NCBI RefSeq assembly: GCF_029946185.1 | Contig: NZ_JAQSEA010000149.1 | Coordinates: 1 to 38,039 of the forward strand | Origin: Prosthecobacter sp. | GTDB lineage: Bacteria > Verrucomicrobiota > Verrucomicrobiia > Verrucomicrobiales > Verrucomicrobiaceae | Reading direction: 5' to 3' | Length of the DNA: 38,039 bases | In this document: in pieces, positions 1 through 8,696 of the stretch | Numbering within the stretch: position 1 is the stretch's first letter | How the letters are laid out: each line of letters starts with the position of its first letter | The notes under the pieces: generated by a model | What the model saw: the letters and a program-made list of their open reading frames with translations, nothing else | Told to the model about the DNA's origin: nothing | Database searches by the model: none | Position numbers and translations under genes: made by a program

Positions 1-678
1 CGTTCCACCGCCAGATGTGGAAAACCGCGCATAGAATGTCCGAATTTTCGCCAACGCTTCGTCAGTCCAGTCACGCTGCGAAGCACTCGAAGAAAAGCTG
101 AGGCCCTGGGGTGTCAAAACCGCGTGACTGGCAATGCCCTTGGCCGCATCGAGATACTTGGTCAGCAACGCGGGTGACATGACGAGAGCCGCACCCGCAT
201 TGGTAAAGCCTTCGCCAGCCGCACCATCCACAGGAAACTCCTTCGCGGGATCGAGTGACGCCACTCCCGTCAGATCACGGAGTGTGTAGGTGTATTCCAT
301 ATTTGAGAGGCGGCGCAGCACCACGGGGCCGGGATCACCAGCACTGGCGAGCGCCACTTCTTCCAGCCTGCCCTGCACCCACTGGGTCAGCAGCGTTTTC
401 TGTGCGGCGGAAAACTGCGGTTCTTTCTTCGGCGGCATCTCACCCATGTGAATCTGATCCAGCACGCCCTCCCAGATCATCGGCTCTTTCTTGATGTCAG
501 CGACCGTCGCGAAGCGCTCTAAATCGAGATCCCCCTTCTGCTTCTGGGTGGAGTGGCACGAATTGCACCGCTCTTTCAGCAAGGGCAGGATCGAAGATTG
601 AAAGTCGTCTGCTCCAAACGCCGCACCGCGAAGAGCCAAGCATAACGCGATGGCCCGAATTGAACTGAAATCATTCAT
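1..678 (-). CDS. PSCyt1/DUF1587-type exported cytochrome-like protein, N-terminal part (cut by window edge)
   Basis: The frame is open from the ATG at 678 to the window edge, giving 226 residues without a stop. Residues 1-22 are a signal peptide-like hydrophobic stretch. A CNSCH heme-binding motif (Cys38, Cys41, His42) sits in a planctomycete cytochrome c (PSCyt1) domain that ends near residue 105 with the usual MPP-containing segment (IHMGEMPPKKEPQF). A DUF1587-like start, LRRLSNMEYTYTLRDLTG, follows at 121-138. In this family DUF1592, DUF1588 and DUF1585 normally come next, but they would lie outside the window. The start is set by an ATGA overlap with the stop of the DUF1501 gene (stop at 675-677), so translation is probably coupled. 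It is the fourth gene of the GntR-led operon. The function is unknown; a periplasmic heme protein is the inference. Confidence 0.85.
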   Translation of the reverse strand, partial: MNDFSSIRAIALCLALRGAAFGADDFQSSILPLLKERCNSCHSTQKQKGDLDLERFATVADIKKEPMIWEGVLDQIHMGEMPPKKEPQFSAAQKTLLTQWVQGRLEEVALASAGDPGPVVLRRLSNMEYTYTLRDLTGVASLDPAKEFPVDGAAGEGFTNAGAALVMSPALLTKYLDAAKGIASHAVLTPQGLSFSSSASQRDWTDEALAKIRTFYARFSTSGGGT

Positions 679-2075
679 GCCAAAATCTCCTTCACCACAT
701 TGCCGTACACATCCGTGAGCCGGAAATCGCGGCCCAGATGCCGCCACGTCAGCTTCTCATGGTCGAGGCCAAGTTGATTCAAGATGGTCGCGTGGAGATC
801 ATGCAGATGCACTTTGCCAGAGACGGGTCGGAAGCCAAAGTCGTCGGTCTCGCCAAAAGTGAAGCCGGGCTTGATACCGCCGCCGGCCATCCAGGTGCAG
901 AAGCTCTCAGGCTGGTGCTCACGGCCATGCTTTTCGATGGGCGAAGTACCACTGAGGTCCTGACTCCAGGGGGTGCGGCCAAATTCACCACTCCACACAA
1001 CGAGCGTGTCTTCGAGCAGGCCGCGTGATTTGAGATCTTTGATCAGCGCTGCGCAGGGCTGGTCGCTGGCAGCGCAGCTCTTTGGCAATGCATTACGAAT
1101 GTCCCCATGGTGATCCCAGCCGCCTATGGTGACCTGCACAAAGCGCACGCCCGCCTCGCTCATCTTGCGTGCCAGCAGGCAGGCACGGGCGTTTTTGTCG
1201 GTGTCCTTGCCTCCGACGCCGTAGAGCTGCTTCGTCGCCTCGGACTCATTCGAGATGTCCACCAGTTCAGGCGTGGCTGTTTGCATGCGAAAGGCGATCT
1301 CCATGCTCTCAATCATGCCTTCCATGCGGGGATCGGTTCCCGTCTGGTCGATCAAGTGCTTGTTCATGCGCTGCGTAAAGTCGATCCGCGTACGCTGAGC
1401 CTTCGCATCGCCGGAGATGTCGGCAAGGTAGTCGATGGGAGATTGTTTTGCATCCTGCGGCACGATCACCTTCGTGCCCTGATGCGCAGCGGGTAAAAAA
1501 GACGAGCCATAGAGACGGGTGTCGCTGTCAGGATGAATCGAGATGAAGCTGGGCAGATTTTGATTCTCCGCGCCGAGTCCGTAGCTGATCCATGAGCCCA
1601 TGGAGGGACGCACATCCGCCGTCACTCCGGTGTGAAACTGAAGCGCGGCGGGCTGATGCTGGTTGTTGTCCGCATGCACCGCACGCAGCATGCAAATCTC
1701 ATCCGCGATGCTTGCCGTGTGTGGCAGCAGATCGGAAATCATCATGCCGGACTGCCCGCGTGCCTTCACTGTGCCGTGCGTGGCCAGTGCTAGAAACTTG
1801 TCCGTGCCGACTCGGAGTTCGTTAGTGTTGATCGGCGCAGAAATGGCCTGCCCGTGCATGCGCCGGATGTAATCCTTCGGATCAAACAAATCCGGCTGCG
1901 AAGGCCCCCCGGACATAAACAGGAAGATCACGCGTTTTGCCTTCGCTGGAAAACGCGGTACTTTCACCGCCAGCGGACTTTGCGCGGCCTGAACCAGTTC
2001 ATGCAAGGCGAGCGCACCAAAGCCAGTGGCGGTGCGCTGGAGCCAGGAGCGGCGGGAGATAGTGGTGGCATTCAT
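675..2075 (-). CDS. DUF1501 family exported protein (466 aa)
   Basis: The N-terminus MNATTISRRSWLQ carries a twin-arginine motif followed by a hydrophobic stretch, so Tat export of a folded, probably metal-containing protein is likely. DUF1501 hallmarks are visible: GGPSQPDLFDP (56-66), a GWDHHGD segment, EFGRTP (364-369), GREH (384-387) and DLHAT (426-430). The family is generally placed in the alkaline phosphatase/sulfatase-like fold, where such Asp/His residues would bind metal; the substrate is unknown. The ATG at 2075 overlaps the upstream stop (2072-2074) as ATGA. An in-frame extension to 2129 exists but would overlap the previous gene for no visible reason. The gene sits between two PSCyt-type genes, the usual partner of DUF1501. 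Confidence 0.93.
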   Translation of the reverse strand: MNATTISRRSWLQRTATGFGALALHELVQAAQSPLAVKVPRFPAKAKRVIFLFMSGGPSQPDLFDPKDYIRRMHGQAISAPINTNELRVGTDKFLALATHGTVKARGQSGMMISDLLPHTASIADEICMLRAVHADNNQHQPAALQFHTGVTADVRPSMGSWISYGLGAENQNLPSFISIHPDSDTRLYGSSFLPAAHQGTKVIVPQDAKQSPIDYLADISGDAKAQRTRIDFTQRMNKHLIDQTGTDPRMEGMIESMEIAFRMQTATPELVDISNESEATKQLYGVGGKDTDKNARACLLARKMSEAGVRFVQVTIGGWDHHGDIRNALPKSCAASDQPCAALIKDLKSRGLLEDTLVVWSGEFGRTPWSQDLSGTSPIEKHGREHQPESFCTWMAGGGIKPGFTFGETDDFGFRPVSGKVHLHDLHATILNQLGLDHEKLTWRHLGRDFRLTDVYGNVVKEILA

Positions 2076-4513
2076 AAACGGAGCAAAAACTCGTTCGAGG
2101 ACAGCAGGGCGTGACTCAATTCCACCCACGCCTTGTCGGCGGGCATGGATTCGAGAAACTTGACGGCATCATCGCGCTCGGTGGAAGTGATGGGGCGGCT
2201 GAGGATGCGGAGCCAGAGGGCTTCGAGACGCGCGCCTGTATTCGCCTCGGTATCAATGAGCTGTTTCGCAAGCTCGGTGGCCCGAGATCGGACATTATCG
2301 CTGTTGAGAAGGAAAAGTGCCTGCGTGGGCACGGCGGTCTCAGCCCGCTTGCCAGCGATCTGCGCTGGCTGCGTGAAGTCAAATACATCGCGCAACTTCG
2401 CTGACCCCGGCTGTGTTGCCGTGCGAATGACAGGCAGGTAAATTGTGCGCTCAAAGTCCTGCACGGGGCGCACCTTCTTGAAAGCAAAGGCGGGTGGATT
2501 CACCGCCTTCGGGCTGAGACTGGCGACGTTTTCGGGGAACTCCAGCGGCAGTGCAGGACCGCCACTTGGAGCCGCGAGCCTACCGCTGATGACAAGCATG
2601 GAATCTCGAATCGCCTCGGCATCGAGGCGTTGCCGGTTCATGCGCCAGAGCAGGCGGTTATCAGGGTCTTTTGCCCCTGCTGCGGCATCCTGTGAACTGC
2701 TCATGCGGTACACATGGCTGAGCACGAGCTCACGGATGAGCTGCTTTTGCGACCACCCGTTTTGCATAAAGCGAGAGGCCAGATGATCGAGTAATTCGGG
2801 ATGTGACGGTATTTCACCGCGTGCTCCGAAGTAGTCAACACTGCGAACCAGTCCCTCACCGAAGAGCTTCTGCCAGATGCGATTCACGGTGACCCGTGCG
2901 GTGAGCGGATTGCGCGCATCAGCAACCCAGTCAGCCAGTTGCACTCGGCCGCTTTGACCAGCAGGAATCGGCGGAAATTCACCCCACGATGCGACACCCG
3001 GAGCGCCACGCTTCACTGGATCGCCAAGCGCATAGGGATTGCCGCGAATGGTGACTCGCATATCACCGGGCTTTTCACGATCACGCACAGCAAAGGCTTT
3101 CGGCGCGGTAGGAGCAAAGAACTTTGCGTGCTCAATCTGGCCGTTGAGCGTCTTGATGCGCGCCGAGAGTTCATCACGCTTCTTTTCGAGTTCAGGTTTC
3201 GCCTCCTTGGCGGCGCTGGCGATCTGTGATTCGAGCGTCGCTTTTTCCTTGTTCGCATTGTCGCGCTCAGACTCCCATTGCCGGATCCTCGCCGCGCTCG
3301 CAGCTAGACGCGGCTCGCGCTCGGCTCTTTGCTCCGCTGTTTCCGGCAGTTCCGTTTTGTGGACGCTGCTCCAAACGCCATTGTCGGTCTTGTAGGTAGC
3401 ATCCGTACTGCGGAACATGCCGGCGAGGGCGTAGTAGTCGGTCTGCGCGATGGGATCAAACTTGTGATCATGGCAGCGAACACAGCCAAGCGTCAGACCG
3501 AGAAACGCAGTGCCAATTTTGCTGACCTGCTGATCGACCAGATCGTACTCCATCTTGAGCTTGTCCACCGCAACGATTTCGACATCGCCCAAAACAAGGA
3601 AGCCTGTCGCGGTGATGTTTGCAGCCCGTTCCTGCGGTGATGCGGCAGGCAGAAGGTCTCCGGCAATCTGTTCGCGAATAAAGCGGTCGAAGGGTTTGTC
3701 GGCATTGAAAGAATCAATGACGTAATCGCGGTAGCGCCACGCATGCTCGGCAAAGACATTGTTAGAGGTGCCGATCTGGTCGGCGTAACCGACGAGATCA
3801 AGCCAGTGACGCGCCCAGCGCTCGCCGAAGGCCTTGGATTGCAGCAGGCGGTCCACAGCAGCCGCACGGGATGTTGGAGATGCGTCAAAACGGCCCAGAT
3901 CCTCCGGTGTCGGCGGCAGTCCGGTGAGATCGAGCGAGACACGCCGGAGCCAAGTGTAAGCATTCGCATCTGGCGCGGGGGAAAGATCATTGGCTTCAAG
4001 TTTGGCCAAGATAAAGCGATCCACGGGAGCCAACGGCCAGCCTGCCTGCTTGACTGCAGGTGCCGGTTCATTGCGCACAGGACGAAAGGCCCAGAATTTT
4101 TTTCCCTGTTCGACATCAATCACACGAGCGGACTTTGCGGCCGTTTGTTTCACTCGGGAATCGGGTGCACCCATCGCCACCCATTGCTCAAAAATTTGGA
4201 TCTCACTCGCCGTCAACTTTCCCTTCGGCGGCATTTCCATTTCGGGAGTCGCGTAGCGCACCGCCGTGATCACATGACTTTTAGCCACGTCTCCCGGTAC
4301 GATGGCAGGCCCGCTGTCACCGCCGGTCTGCCAGCCCGATTTCAAGTCGAGCGCCAGCCCACCCTTGATCTTCTGCTCATGCGAATGGCACTCGTAGCAG
4401 CGGCTTTGCAGCAAGGGCAGCACCTTCGATTCAAAGAAAGCCATGTCCTCTCCAGCCCGCGCCGATGATAGCGCGAAGATAGCGATGCCAAGACTCTGGA
4501 GGACGCGGTTCAT
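2072..4513 (-). CDS. PSCyt1-PSCyt2(DUF1549)-PSD1(DUF1553) exported protein (813 aa)
   Basis: Residues 1-20 form a signal peptide ending in SARA. A PSCyt1 domain follows with the heme motif CYECH (39-43) and the usual MEMPPKGKL segment (93-100). DUF1549 (PSCyt2) covers about 163-370 and carries a second CxxCH, CVRCHDHKFDP (344-354). A charged, probably coiled-coil stretch spans about 395-463. DUF1553 (PSD1) starts near 525 with [20 protein letters not shown]. The length is normal for the family. The start at 4513 overlaps the GntR stop (4510-4512) as ATGA; a start at 4531 is possible but less economical. The next gene, DUF1501, is also ATGA-coupled. The biochemical function is unknown; a periplasmic or surface heme protein working with the DUF1501 protein is the inference. 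Confidence 0.93.
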   Translation of the reverse strand: MNRVLQSLGIAIFALSSARAGEDMAFFESKVLPLLQSRCYECHSHEQKIKGGLALDLKSGWQTGGDSGPAIVPGDVAKSHVITAVRYATPEMEMPPKGKLTASEIQIFEQWVAMGAPDSRVKQTAAKSARVIDVEQGKKFWAFRPVRNEPAPAVKQAGWPLAPVDRFILAKLEANDLSPAPDANAYTWLRRVSLDLTGLPPTPEDLGRFDASPTSRAAAVDRLLQSKAFGERWARHWLDLVGYADQIGTSNNVFAEHAWRYRDYVIDSFNADKPFDRFIREQIAGDLLPAASPQERAANITATGFLVLGDVEIVAVDKLKMEYDLVDQQVSKIGTAFLGLTLGCVRCHDHKFDPIAQTDYYALAGMFRSTDATYKTDNGVWSSVHKTELPETAEQRAEREPRLAASAARIRQWESERDNANKEKATLESQIASAAKEAKPELEKKRDELSARIKTLNGQIEHAKFFAPTAPKAFAVRDREKPGDMRVTIRGNPYALGDPVKRGAPGVASWGEFPPIPAGQSGRVQLADWVADARNPLTARVTVNRIWQKLFGEGLVRSVDYFGARGEIPSHPELLDHLASRFMQNGWSQKQLIRELVLSHVYRMSSSQDAAAGAKDPDNRLLWRMNRQRLDAEAIRDSMLVISGRLAAPSGGPALPLEFPENVASLSPKAVNPPAFAFKKVRPVQDFERTIYLPVIRTATQPGSAKLRDVFDFTQPAQIAGKRAETAVPTQALFLLNSDNVRSRATELAKQLIDTEANTGARLEALWLRILSRPITSTERDDAVKFLESMPADKAWVELSHALLSSNEFLLRL

Positions 4514-5160
4514 GAGGAAAGTGGCAGCCATTCACGCCAGCCGAGGATGTGCTCACGCATCAGGCGCTCGCATGCAGCGGGGGATTGTGTTTGGAAACTC
4601 TCCACGATGCCCTGATGTGCATCCACGGTCTCCTGAAGGGTTTCCCGGGTCTGGAGCTGATGACTGCGATGCAAGCGCCCGAGCCACAGCTCCAACTCGC
4701 CACGCAGGGAGCGCCAGAGTTTTAGCAAACGCACATTGCCCGAGGCTGCGAGAATGAGCTGATGAAACTCCAGATCCAAACGCGTCACCTCCTGCACGGA
4801 ACGGGCACGACGGGTGGCTGCCACGTTTTTTTCAAGCTGCGTGATGTCCGCTTTGAGCGTCGAGGCCGCCAGACGGGAGGCGAGCGGTTCCAGGGTGAGC
4901 CGCAGTACATATAGCTCCTCGAAATCCTGCGGCGTCAGCGCTTTCACAAAGGCGCGCCCCGTGGCGCTGAATTCGACCAGGCCCTCACGTTCGAGTGCGA
5001 ACAAGGCCTCGCGCACCGGCACCCGGCTGACCCCCAGGCGCTTCGCCACAGCGGATTCCGCCAGCAGCGTGCCTGGCGAGGTGGTGCCGTTCAGGATTTC
5101 CGTCCGCAGCAGCGAGGCGGCGGAATCAGAGCGAAAGGCAGGATTGGGAGCGAGATTCAT
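4510..5160 (-). CDS. GntR-family (FCD subgroup) transcriptional regulator
   Basis: A 216-residue protein. The N-terminal winged helix (LLAESAVAKRLGVSRVPVRE, then ALFALEREGLVEF) is the GntR pattern. The all-helical C-terminal FCD domain carries likely metal ligands (RLDLEFHQLI, the His of DAHQGIV, the His of REHILG). FCD regulators usually sense small carboxylates or sugar acids; the ligand here cannot be read from sequence. I chose the ATG at 5160; an upstream in-frame TTG at 5187 is weaker. It is the first gene of a four-gene operon and overlaps the PSCyt gene by ATGA, so it probably controls that operon and itself. A palindrome of the GntR type lies directly upstream of the start. Confidence 0.9.
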   Translation of the reverse strand: MNLAPNPAFRSDSAASLLRTEILNGTTSPGTLLAESAVAKRLGVSRVPVREALFALEREGLVEFSATGRAFVKALTPQDFEELYVLRLTLEPLASRLAASTLKADITQLEKNVAATRRARSVQEVTRLDLEFHQLILAASGNVRLLKLWRSLRGELELWLGRLHRSHQLQTRETLQETVDAHQGIVESFQTQSPAACERLMREHILGWREWLPLSS

Positions 5161-5161
5161 T

Positions 5162-5171
5162 CGGTATACCG
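5162..5171. promoter_or_regulatory. Candidate GntR/FCD operator, CGGTATACCG
   Basis: A perfect 10-bp palindrome, CGGTATACCG, ends 2 bp before the ATG of the GntR gene. FCD-type GntR operators usually fit a symmetric GT..AC core (N(y)GTM-N(0-1)-KACN(y)), which this matches. A related half site, GGTAT, lies about 25 bp further upstream on the coding strand. Autorepression by blocking transcription or translation start is the inference. Confidence 0.5.
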
Positions 5172-5234
5172 TTTCAATACGGCCCAAATGATACCATCTA
5201 TCTCATACGAAAATTTTCTTCGTCGCGCTGCCAT

Positions 5235-5254
5235 TGCGGGCAGGAGTGCCCGCA
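5235..5254 (-). terminator. Strong hairpin downstream of the SGNH-hydrolase fusion gene
   Basis: TGCGGGCA and TGCCCGCA are a perfect 8-bp inverted repeat around a 4-nt loop (GGAG on the plus strand), beginning 5 bp after the stop at 5259. There is no T tract, so it is either a Rho-assisted or stabilising 3' end structure or a copy of a short dispersed repeat. Confidence 0.45.
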
Positions 5255-5258
5255 CACG

Positions 5259-6938
5259 TCATTTTGCGTTCTTCGCGATGAACTCGATAATCGGCGTCGA
5301 GTCATCCAGCCCATGCGGATGATGGCCCACACCAGGCTTGCGAATCAGCGTGATGCTGCCGCCAAGGGCCTTGTAGCGGGATTCGATCAGGCTGGTGTTT
5401 TCATCCCATGGCACCACGTCGTCGGCATCGCCGTACACATGCAGCAGGGGCACATGGTTCTTAGCGAGTGGGGCGAGGCTATCCACGGGATTGCCTTTGT
5501 AGGCGAGCGCTTCAGCCTCGTCTTTGAAGCCCCAGAGCTTGGGAACTAGAGCCCAGTTCTTCGCATCGCCCTTACCTTTGCCCTTGCCACCGGGCCAGCT
5601 CTTGAAATCGCACACTGGCGCGTCTGCGTAGATGCAGGAGACCTTGTCTGGGTTCGCGATGGCCCAGTTGTAGCAGTACAAACCGCCGCGACTGAGGCCA
5701 ACGAGGGAGGGCTTGGTGCTCAGGCCATACTTCGTGGTGAGTTCCGCATAGCATGCGTCCCACAGCTTCACGGCACCAGGGCTGCCCAGCATGTCATTGA
5801 TCTTCATATAGACGATGTGGAAGCCTTTGCCGAGCAGCGCGATGTCCGGCGCTGGCTTGTGTCCGAAGAACTCGCCATGCCAGACCCATGGGCGTCCCGA
5901 GGCGGCGGTTTTCGGTGCCACAACAGTCACGGATTTGCCTGCGATGGTGAGTTCGTGCTTTGCGTAGCCGTTCCATTCGCCGGCCTGATTGGGGATCACG
6001 ATTCCTTTCGCGCTGGCCAGCTTGCGAGCTTCAGCATCGAGTTCAGCGACTTTCGCCTTGGCTTCTTCAATCGGCAATCCAGGAGCATTACCGGGACGCT
6101 TGTGCCCTACGTAGCTCAGCCATGCCGGACGCAGAATGGCATGCTTCTTTTTCACCAGTGCGAGGATCGCGGCACCATTCGGGTGATCGGGCGTGCCATC
6201 CGGCTTCACTTTAAGTCCCCAGGCATCCAGCACGGCATGCGCCATGAGCAGATGGCCTTCCGCTCCGGGATGCACACCGTCTTTGGAAAAGGTGAACTCA
6301 GGATCGGTCTTCCGCTTTTCAGCAATGGCGGCATTCATCGGACCGTGAATGTCCATCACCTCCCAGCCCTTCTTGCGCATGTCCACCAACCAGTCGCTGT
6401 AAAAGTCGAGCACTTCATTGTAGCCTTGATAAGGGTTCTCATACTTGTCCAGACCGGCGGGCAGCAAGCGGGCTTTGATCGGCAACGGATCAAACACCGG
6501 CGGTGTGAGATGCACGATGCGTGCACCCGAGGCAGTGACTTTCTCATGCAGCTTCTTCATGCCATCTTGAAAGGCCTTCGTGCGCACGGCCCCAAGCGGG
6601 TAATAAATGCCGTCATTCATGCCGTAGCAGGCAAAGACGAGCTCCGGCTTCGTCTTTTCCAGCGCACGGTCGAGACGTTCGTGCAAATCCGGACGCGGAA
6701 ACTTGCCCCCGGCGTGGCCGTCTTCGCTCAAACCGCTCACCGTCTCGCTGCTGAGGCCGAGCGGGATGATCTCTTTTGTCACCTCCGGATGCTGCGCGAT
6801 CAAGGCGGCCTCAATGAACTCAATGTAGCCCCCTCCCTGCGTGATGCTGTCGCCAAGAAAGACGATGCGCTGTTCTTTGGGAAGTTCCGCCGCAAAGGCG
6901 GTGACGGAGAGGAGCAGGGAGAGCAGGAAGGAACGCAT
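5259..6938 (-). CDS. Exported SGNH/GDSL hydrolase fused to an alpha/beta hydrolase (559 aa)
   Basis: A signal peptide covers residues 1-17. The SGNH domain (about 23-245) has GDSITQGG with nucleophile Ser31, the GMND block (106-109) and a DGVHPG block with Asp220 and His223, so all catalytic blocks are present. A second domain (about 310-559) is an alpha/beta hydrolase: nucleophile elbow GLSRGG (Ser416), an acid in YGDADDVVP (Asp504 to Asp507) and catalytic His in GVGHHPHG (539-542). A Gly-Lys-rich GGKGKGKGD loop lies at 450-458. Two esterase-type active sites in one exported chain suggest removal of acyl groups from a polysaccharide or glycoside, but no substrate can be named. It lies 35 bp after the beta-propeller gene and probably forms an operon with it. 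Confidence 0.9.
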   Translation of the reverse strand: MRSFLLSLLLSVTAFAAELPKEQRIVFLGDSITQGGGYIEFIEAALIAQHPEVTKEIIPLGLSSETVSGLSEDGHAGGKFPRPDLHERLDRALEKTKPELVFACYGMNDGIYYPLGAVRTKAFQDGMKKLHEKVTASGARIVHLTPPVFDPLPIKARLLPAGLDKYENPYQGYNEVLDFYSDWLVDMRKKGWEVMDIHGPMNAAIAEKRKTDPEFTFSKDGVHPGAEGHLLMAHAVLDAWGLKVKPDGTPDHPNGAAILALVKKKHAILRPAWLSYVGHKRPGNAPGLPIEEAKAKVAELDAEARKLASAKGIVIPNQAGEWNGYAKHELTIAGKSVTVVAPKTAASGRPWVWHGEFFGHKPAPDIALLGKGFHIVYMKINDMLGSPGAVKLWDACYAELTTKYGLSTKPSLVGLSRGGLYCYNWAIANPDKVSCIYADAPVCDFKSWPGGKGKGKGDAKNWALVPKLWGFKDEAEALAYKGNPVDSLAPLAKNHVPLLHVYGDADDVVPWDENTSLIESRYKALGGSITLIRKPGVGHHPHGLDDSTPIIEFIAKNAK

Positions 6939-6973
6939 GGAATAAACAAGTCGGTGAAGTCAGCCTGCTTTTA

Positions 6974-8023
6974 TCACACCTTGTGCAGCTTGTAAGGATA
7001 GACTTGGTCCGCATTCCACTGGCAGCCGTAAAGATCGCCCGCGTCATCGACGCACACGTCATGCACATTGCGAAAAACAGGCTGGTCCTGCAGCAGGACG
7101 CCCACCTGATCGCCCTCATATTTCGGCTGCTGGCCACCCGGAGCAGAGACAACGCGGTTATTTTTGTCGAGAATGATGATGAAGCCCCTTTCGCGCCACA
7201 TGCGGTAATCATTGGGCTTCATGCCAAAGCACACACCGGAAAGCAGCAGATCCCCCGCGATGACGGGCCGGCTCATGAAAGCACCGGGCAGGTACACGGA
7301 ATGCGAATAGGTGCCGTCGAGCTGATACCAGTGAAACTCATTGCGGATGCGCTCCGTGCACAGCACCAGCGGCGTAGGCCCGCGTGAGTCGATGGTGACC
7401 CCATGTGCCTGCATGAATTTCCCAGCGTTCATCGCCTGCGTGCTGTTGCCGCCAAATTTGCGGATGAATTTTCCCGTGGCGTCAAATTGCAGGATAAACT
7501 GCGAGCCGTAGCCGTCTGCCACATAGATGTCGCCATTCGGCCCAGCCACCGCCTCGGTAGGCGCATACTTCGTCACAGCATCATACGCGCCGCAGTCCTT
7601 CGCATGCGGCAGTTCCAGCACGATCTCCCCCGTCAGCGTGGTCTTCACGACGCGCCCACCCGCCGGATCGCACAGCAGCAGGTGCTCCTTGCCATCCCGC
7701 ACTTCCAAACTCAGCCCGTGTCCGCCGCGCAGCTTCAGCGTCCACGCATCGAGCACCTTGCCCTCCTTGTCGAAAATCAGGACATTGTTCTTTGCCTCGT
7801 CTGTGATCATGATCAGCCGCTTCTGCGCATCCATGACCATCTCATGGCAGTTCTTCACCGGATGCACCTCCCGCTTCGCCTGGCACCATTCCAGATCGAC
7901 CCGATACCGATACTCCCCATGACCGATGACGGCCCCCTGGAGCGAGGTCTTGCTCTGCGCCTGCACAAATGGGGCGGCAAATGCAGTGGCGGCGGTCGTG
8001 GTGATGAAATGGCGGCGGTTCAT
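6974..8023 (-). CDS. Exported NHL/six-bladed beta-propeller protein (349 aa)
   Basis: The N-terminus MNRRHFITTTAATAFAAPFVQA has a twin-arginine-like motif and a signal-peptide hydrophobic core. The rest is a run of beta-propeller blades of NHL/6-bladed type, such as GDIYVADGYGSQFILQFDATG and FMQAHGVTIDSRG. A late blade near the C-terminus reads VHDVCVDDAGDLYGCQWNADQ. Related proteins often turn up as peptidyl-glycine-type or SMP-30-like propellers, but no catalytic signature is clear. A longer open frame reaches 8245, but its extra N-terminus is Cys-rich low-quality sequence overlapping the gene upstream, so I start at the ATG at 8023. It is likely co-transcribed with the SGNH-hydrolase fusion gene. 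Confidence 0.85.
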   Translation of the reverse strand: MNRRHFITTTAATAFAAPFVQAQSKTSLQGAVIGHGEYRYRVDLEWCQAKREVHPVKNCHEMVMDAQKRLIMITDEAKNNVLIFDKEGKVLDAWTLKLRGGHGLSLEVRDGKEHLLLCDPAGGRVVKTTLTGEIVLELPHAKDCGAYDAVTKYAPTEAVAGPNGDIYVADGYGSQFILQFDATGKFIRKFGGNSTQAMNAGKFMQAHGVTIDSRGPTPLVLCTERIRNEFHWYQLDGTYSHSVYLPGAFMSRPVIAGDLLLSGVCFGMKPNDYRMWRERGFIIILDKNNRVVSAPGGQQPKYEGDQVGVLLQDQPVFRNVHDVCVDDAGDLYGCQWNADQVYPYKLHKV

Positions 8024-8072
8024 AGACCATTGGAAACAGCCCATTCCACCCATGCCTTTCGGGAAGCAGTCT

Positions 8073-8693
8073 TTAAGGCGTGGAAATCCGGCTCCGAAAC
8101 GCCGGCAGTCGCAGCTTCCAGCGCATCGCGGCAAGGCGCAGCAGCAGAATGACCACCATGCCAATGTAGCGATGACTTTCCGAGGCTGGCAGCCACACCC
8201 GCAGCAGCACAAACACCAGCGCACCGGCAAAAACGGTCGTCGCATACAGATTCACATCGGGCTTGAAAACAAGCGGCACCTCACCACGCAGCACATCACG
8301 CAGAATGCCTCCTGCCACTCCAGTGACAATGCCCAGCAGGATCGCCACGATGGCCGGAGTTCCAAACATGAGCGCCTTTTCGGTTCCTGCGATGCCAAAC
8401 AACGCCAGCCCAAAGGCATCCGCGACCGCGAGCGTTCGATGCGGAGGATGAACGAAGCGCACCAGTATAAATGTCGCCACTGCCGCGATGAGCGCCGTCC
8501 ACACATGATGGGGTTGCTCGATCCAGAACACAGGCCGCGCGCCGAGGCACAAATCACGAATCGTGCCGCCCCCCACCGCCGTCACCAGCGCCAGGACCAG
8601 CACCCCGAACAAATCCATTCGTTTTCCTTCTGCGGCCAGCACACCCGAGATGGCACACACGGCGACGGCGAAGTATTCGATCCAGGGAGGCAT
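8073..8693 (-). CDS. UPF0126/TRIC-family membrane protein, possible glycine transporter (206 aa)
   Basis: The protein has about six to seven hydrophobic segments in two homologous halves. Each half holds the family signature, VGGGTIRD (40-47) and AGGILRD (127-133). This is the UPF0126 (YicG-like, trimeric intracellular cation channel-related) family; some bacterial members have been proposed as glycine transporters and others conduct cations. The start is 3 bp after the stop of the MarC-type gene, so it is co-transcribed with it. Its place at the end of a block that makes glycine from threonine supports a glycine-related role, by inference only. Confidence 0.9.
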   Translation of the reverse strand: MPPWIEYFAVAVCAISGVLAAEGKRMDLFGVLVLALVTAVGGGTIRDLCLGARPVFWIEQPHHVWTALIAAVATFILVRFVHPPHRTLAVADAFGLALFGIAGTEKALMFGTPAIVAILLGIVTGVAGGILRDVLRGEVPLVFKPDVNLYATTVFAGALVFVLLRVWLPASESHRYIGMVVILLLRLAAMRWKLRLPAFRSRISTP

Positions 8694-8696
8694 GGT

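Noticed and set aside
5817..6995. A 392-codon open frame on the plus strand
   Set aside because: It is antisense to the SGNH-alpha/beta hydrolase fusion, whose catalytic motifs are intact.
8024..8245. N-terminal extension of the beta-propeller protein
   Set aside because: It overlaps the UPF0126 gene, is Cys-rich and would bury a clear signal peptide that starts at 8023.
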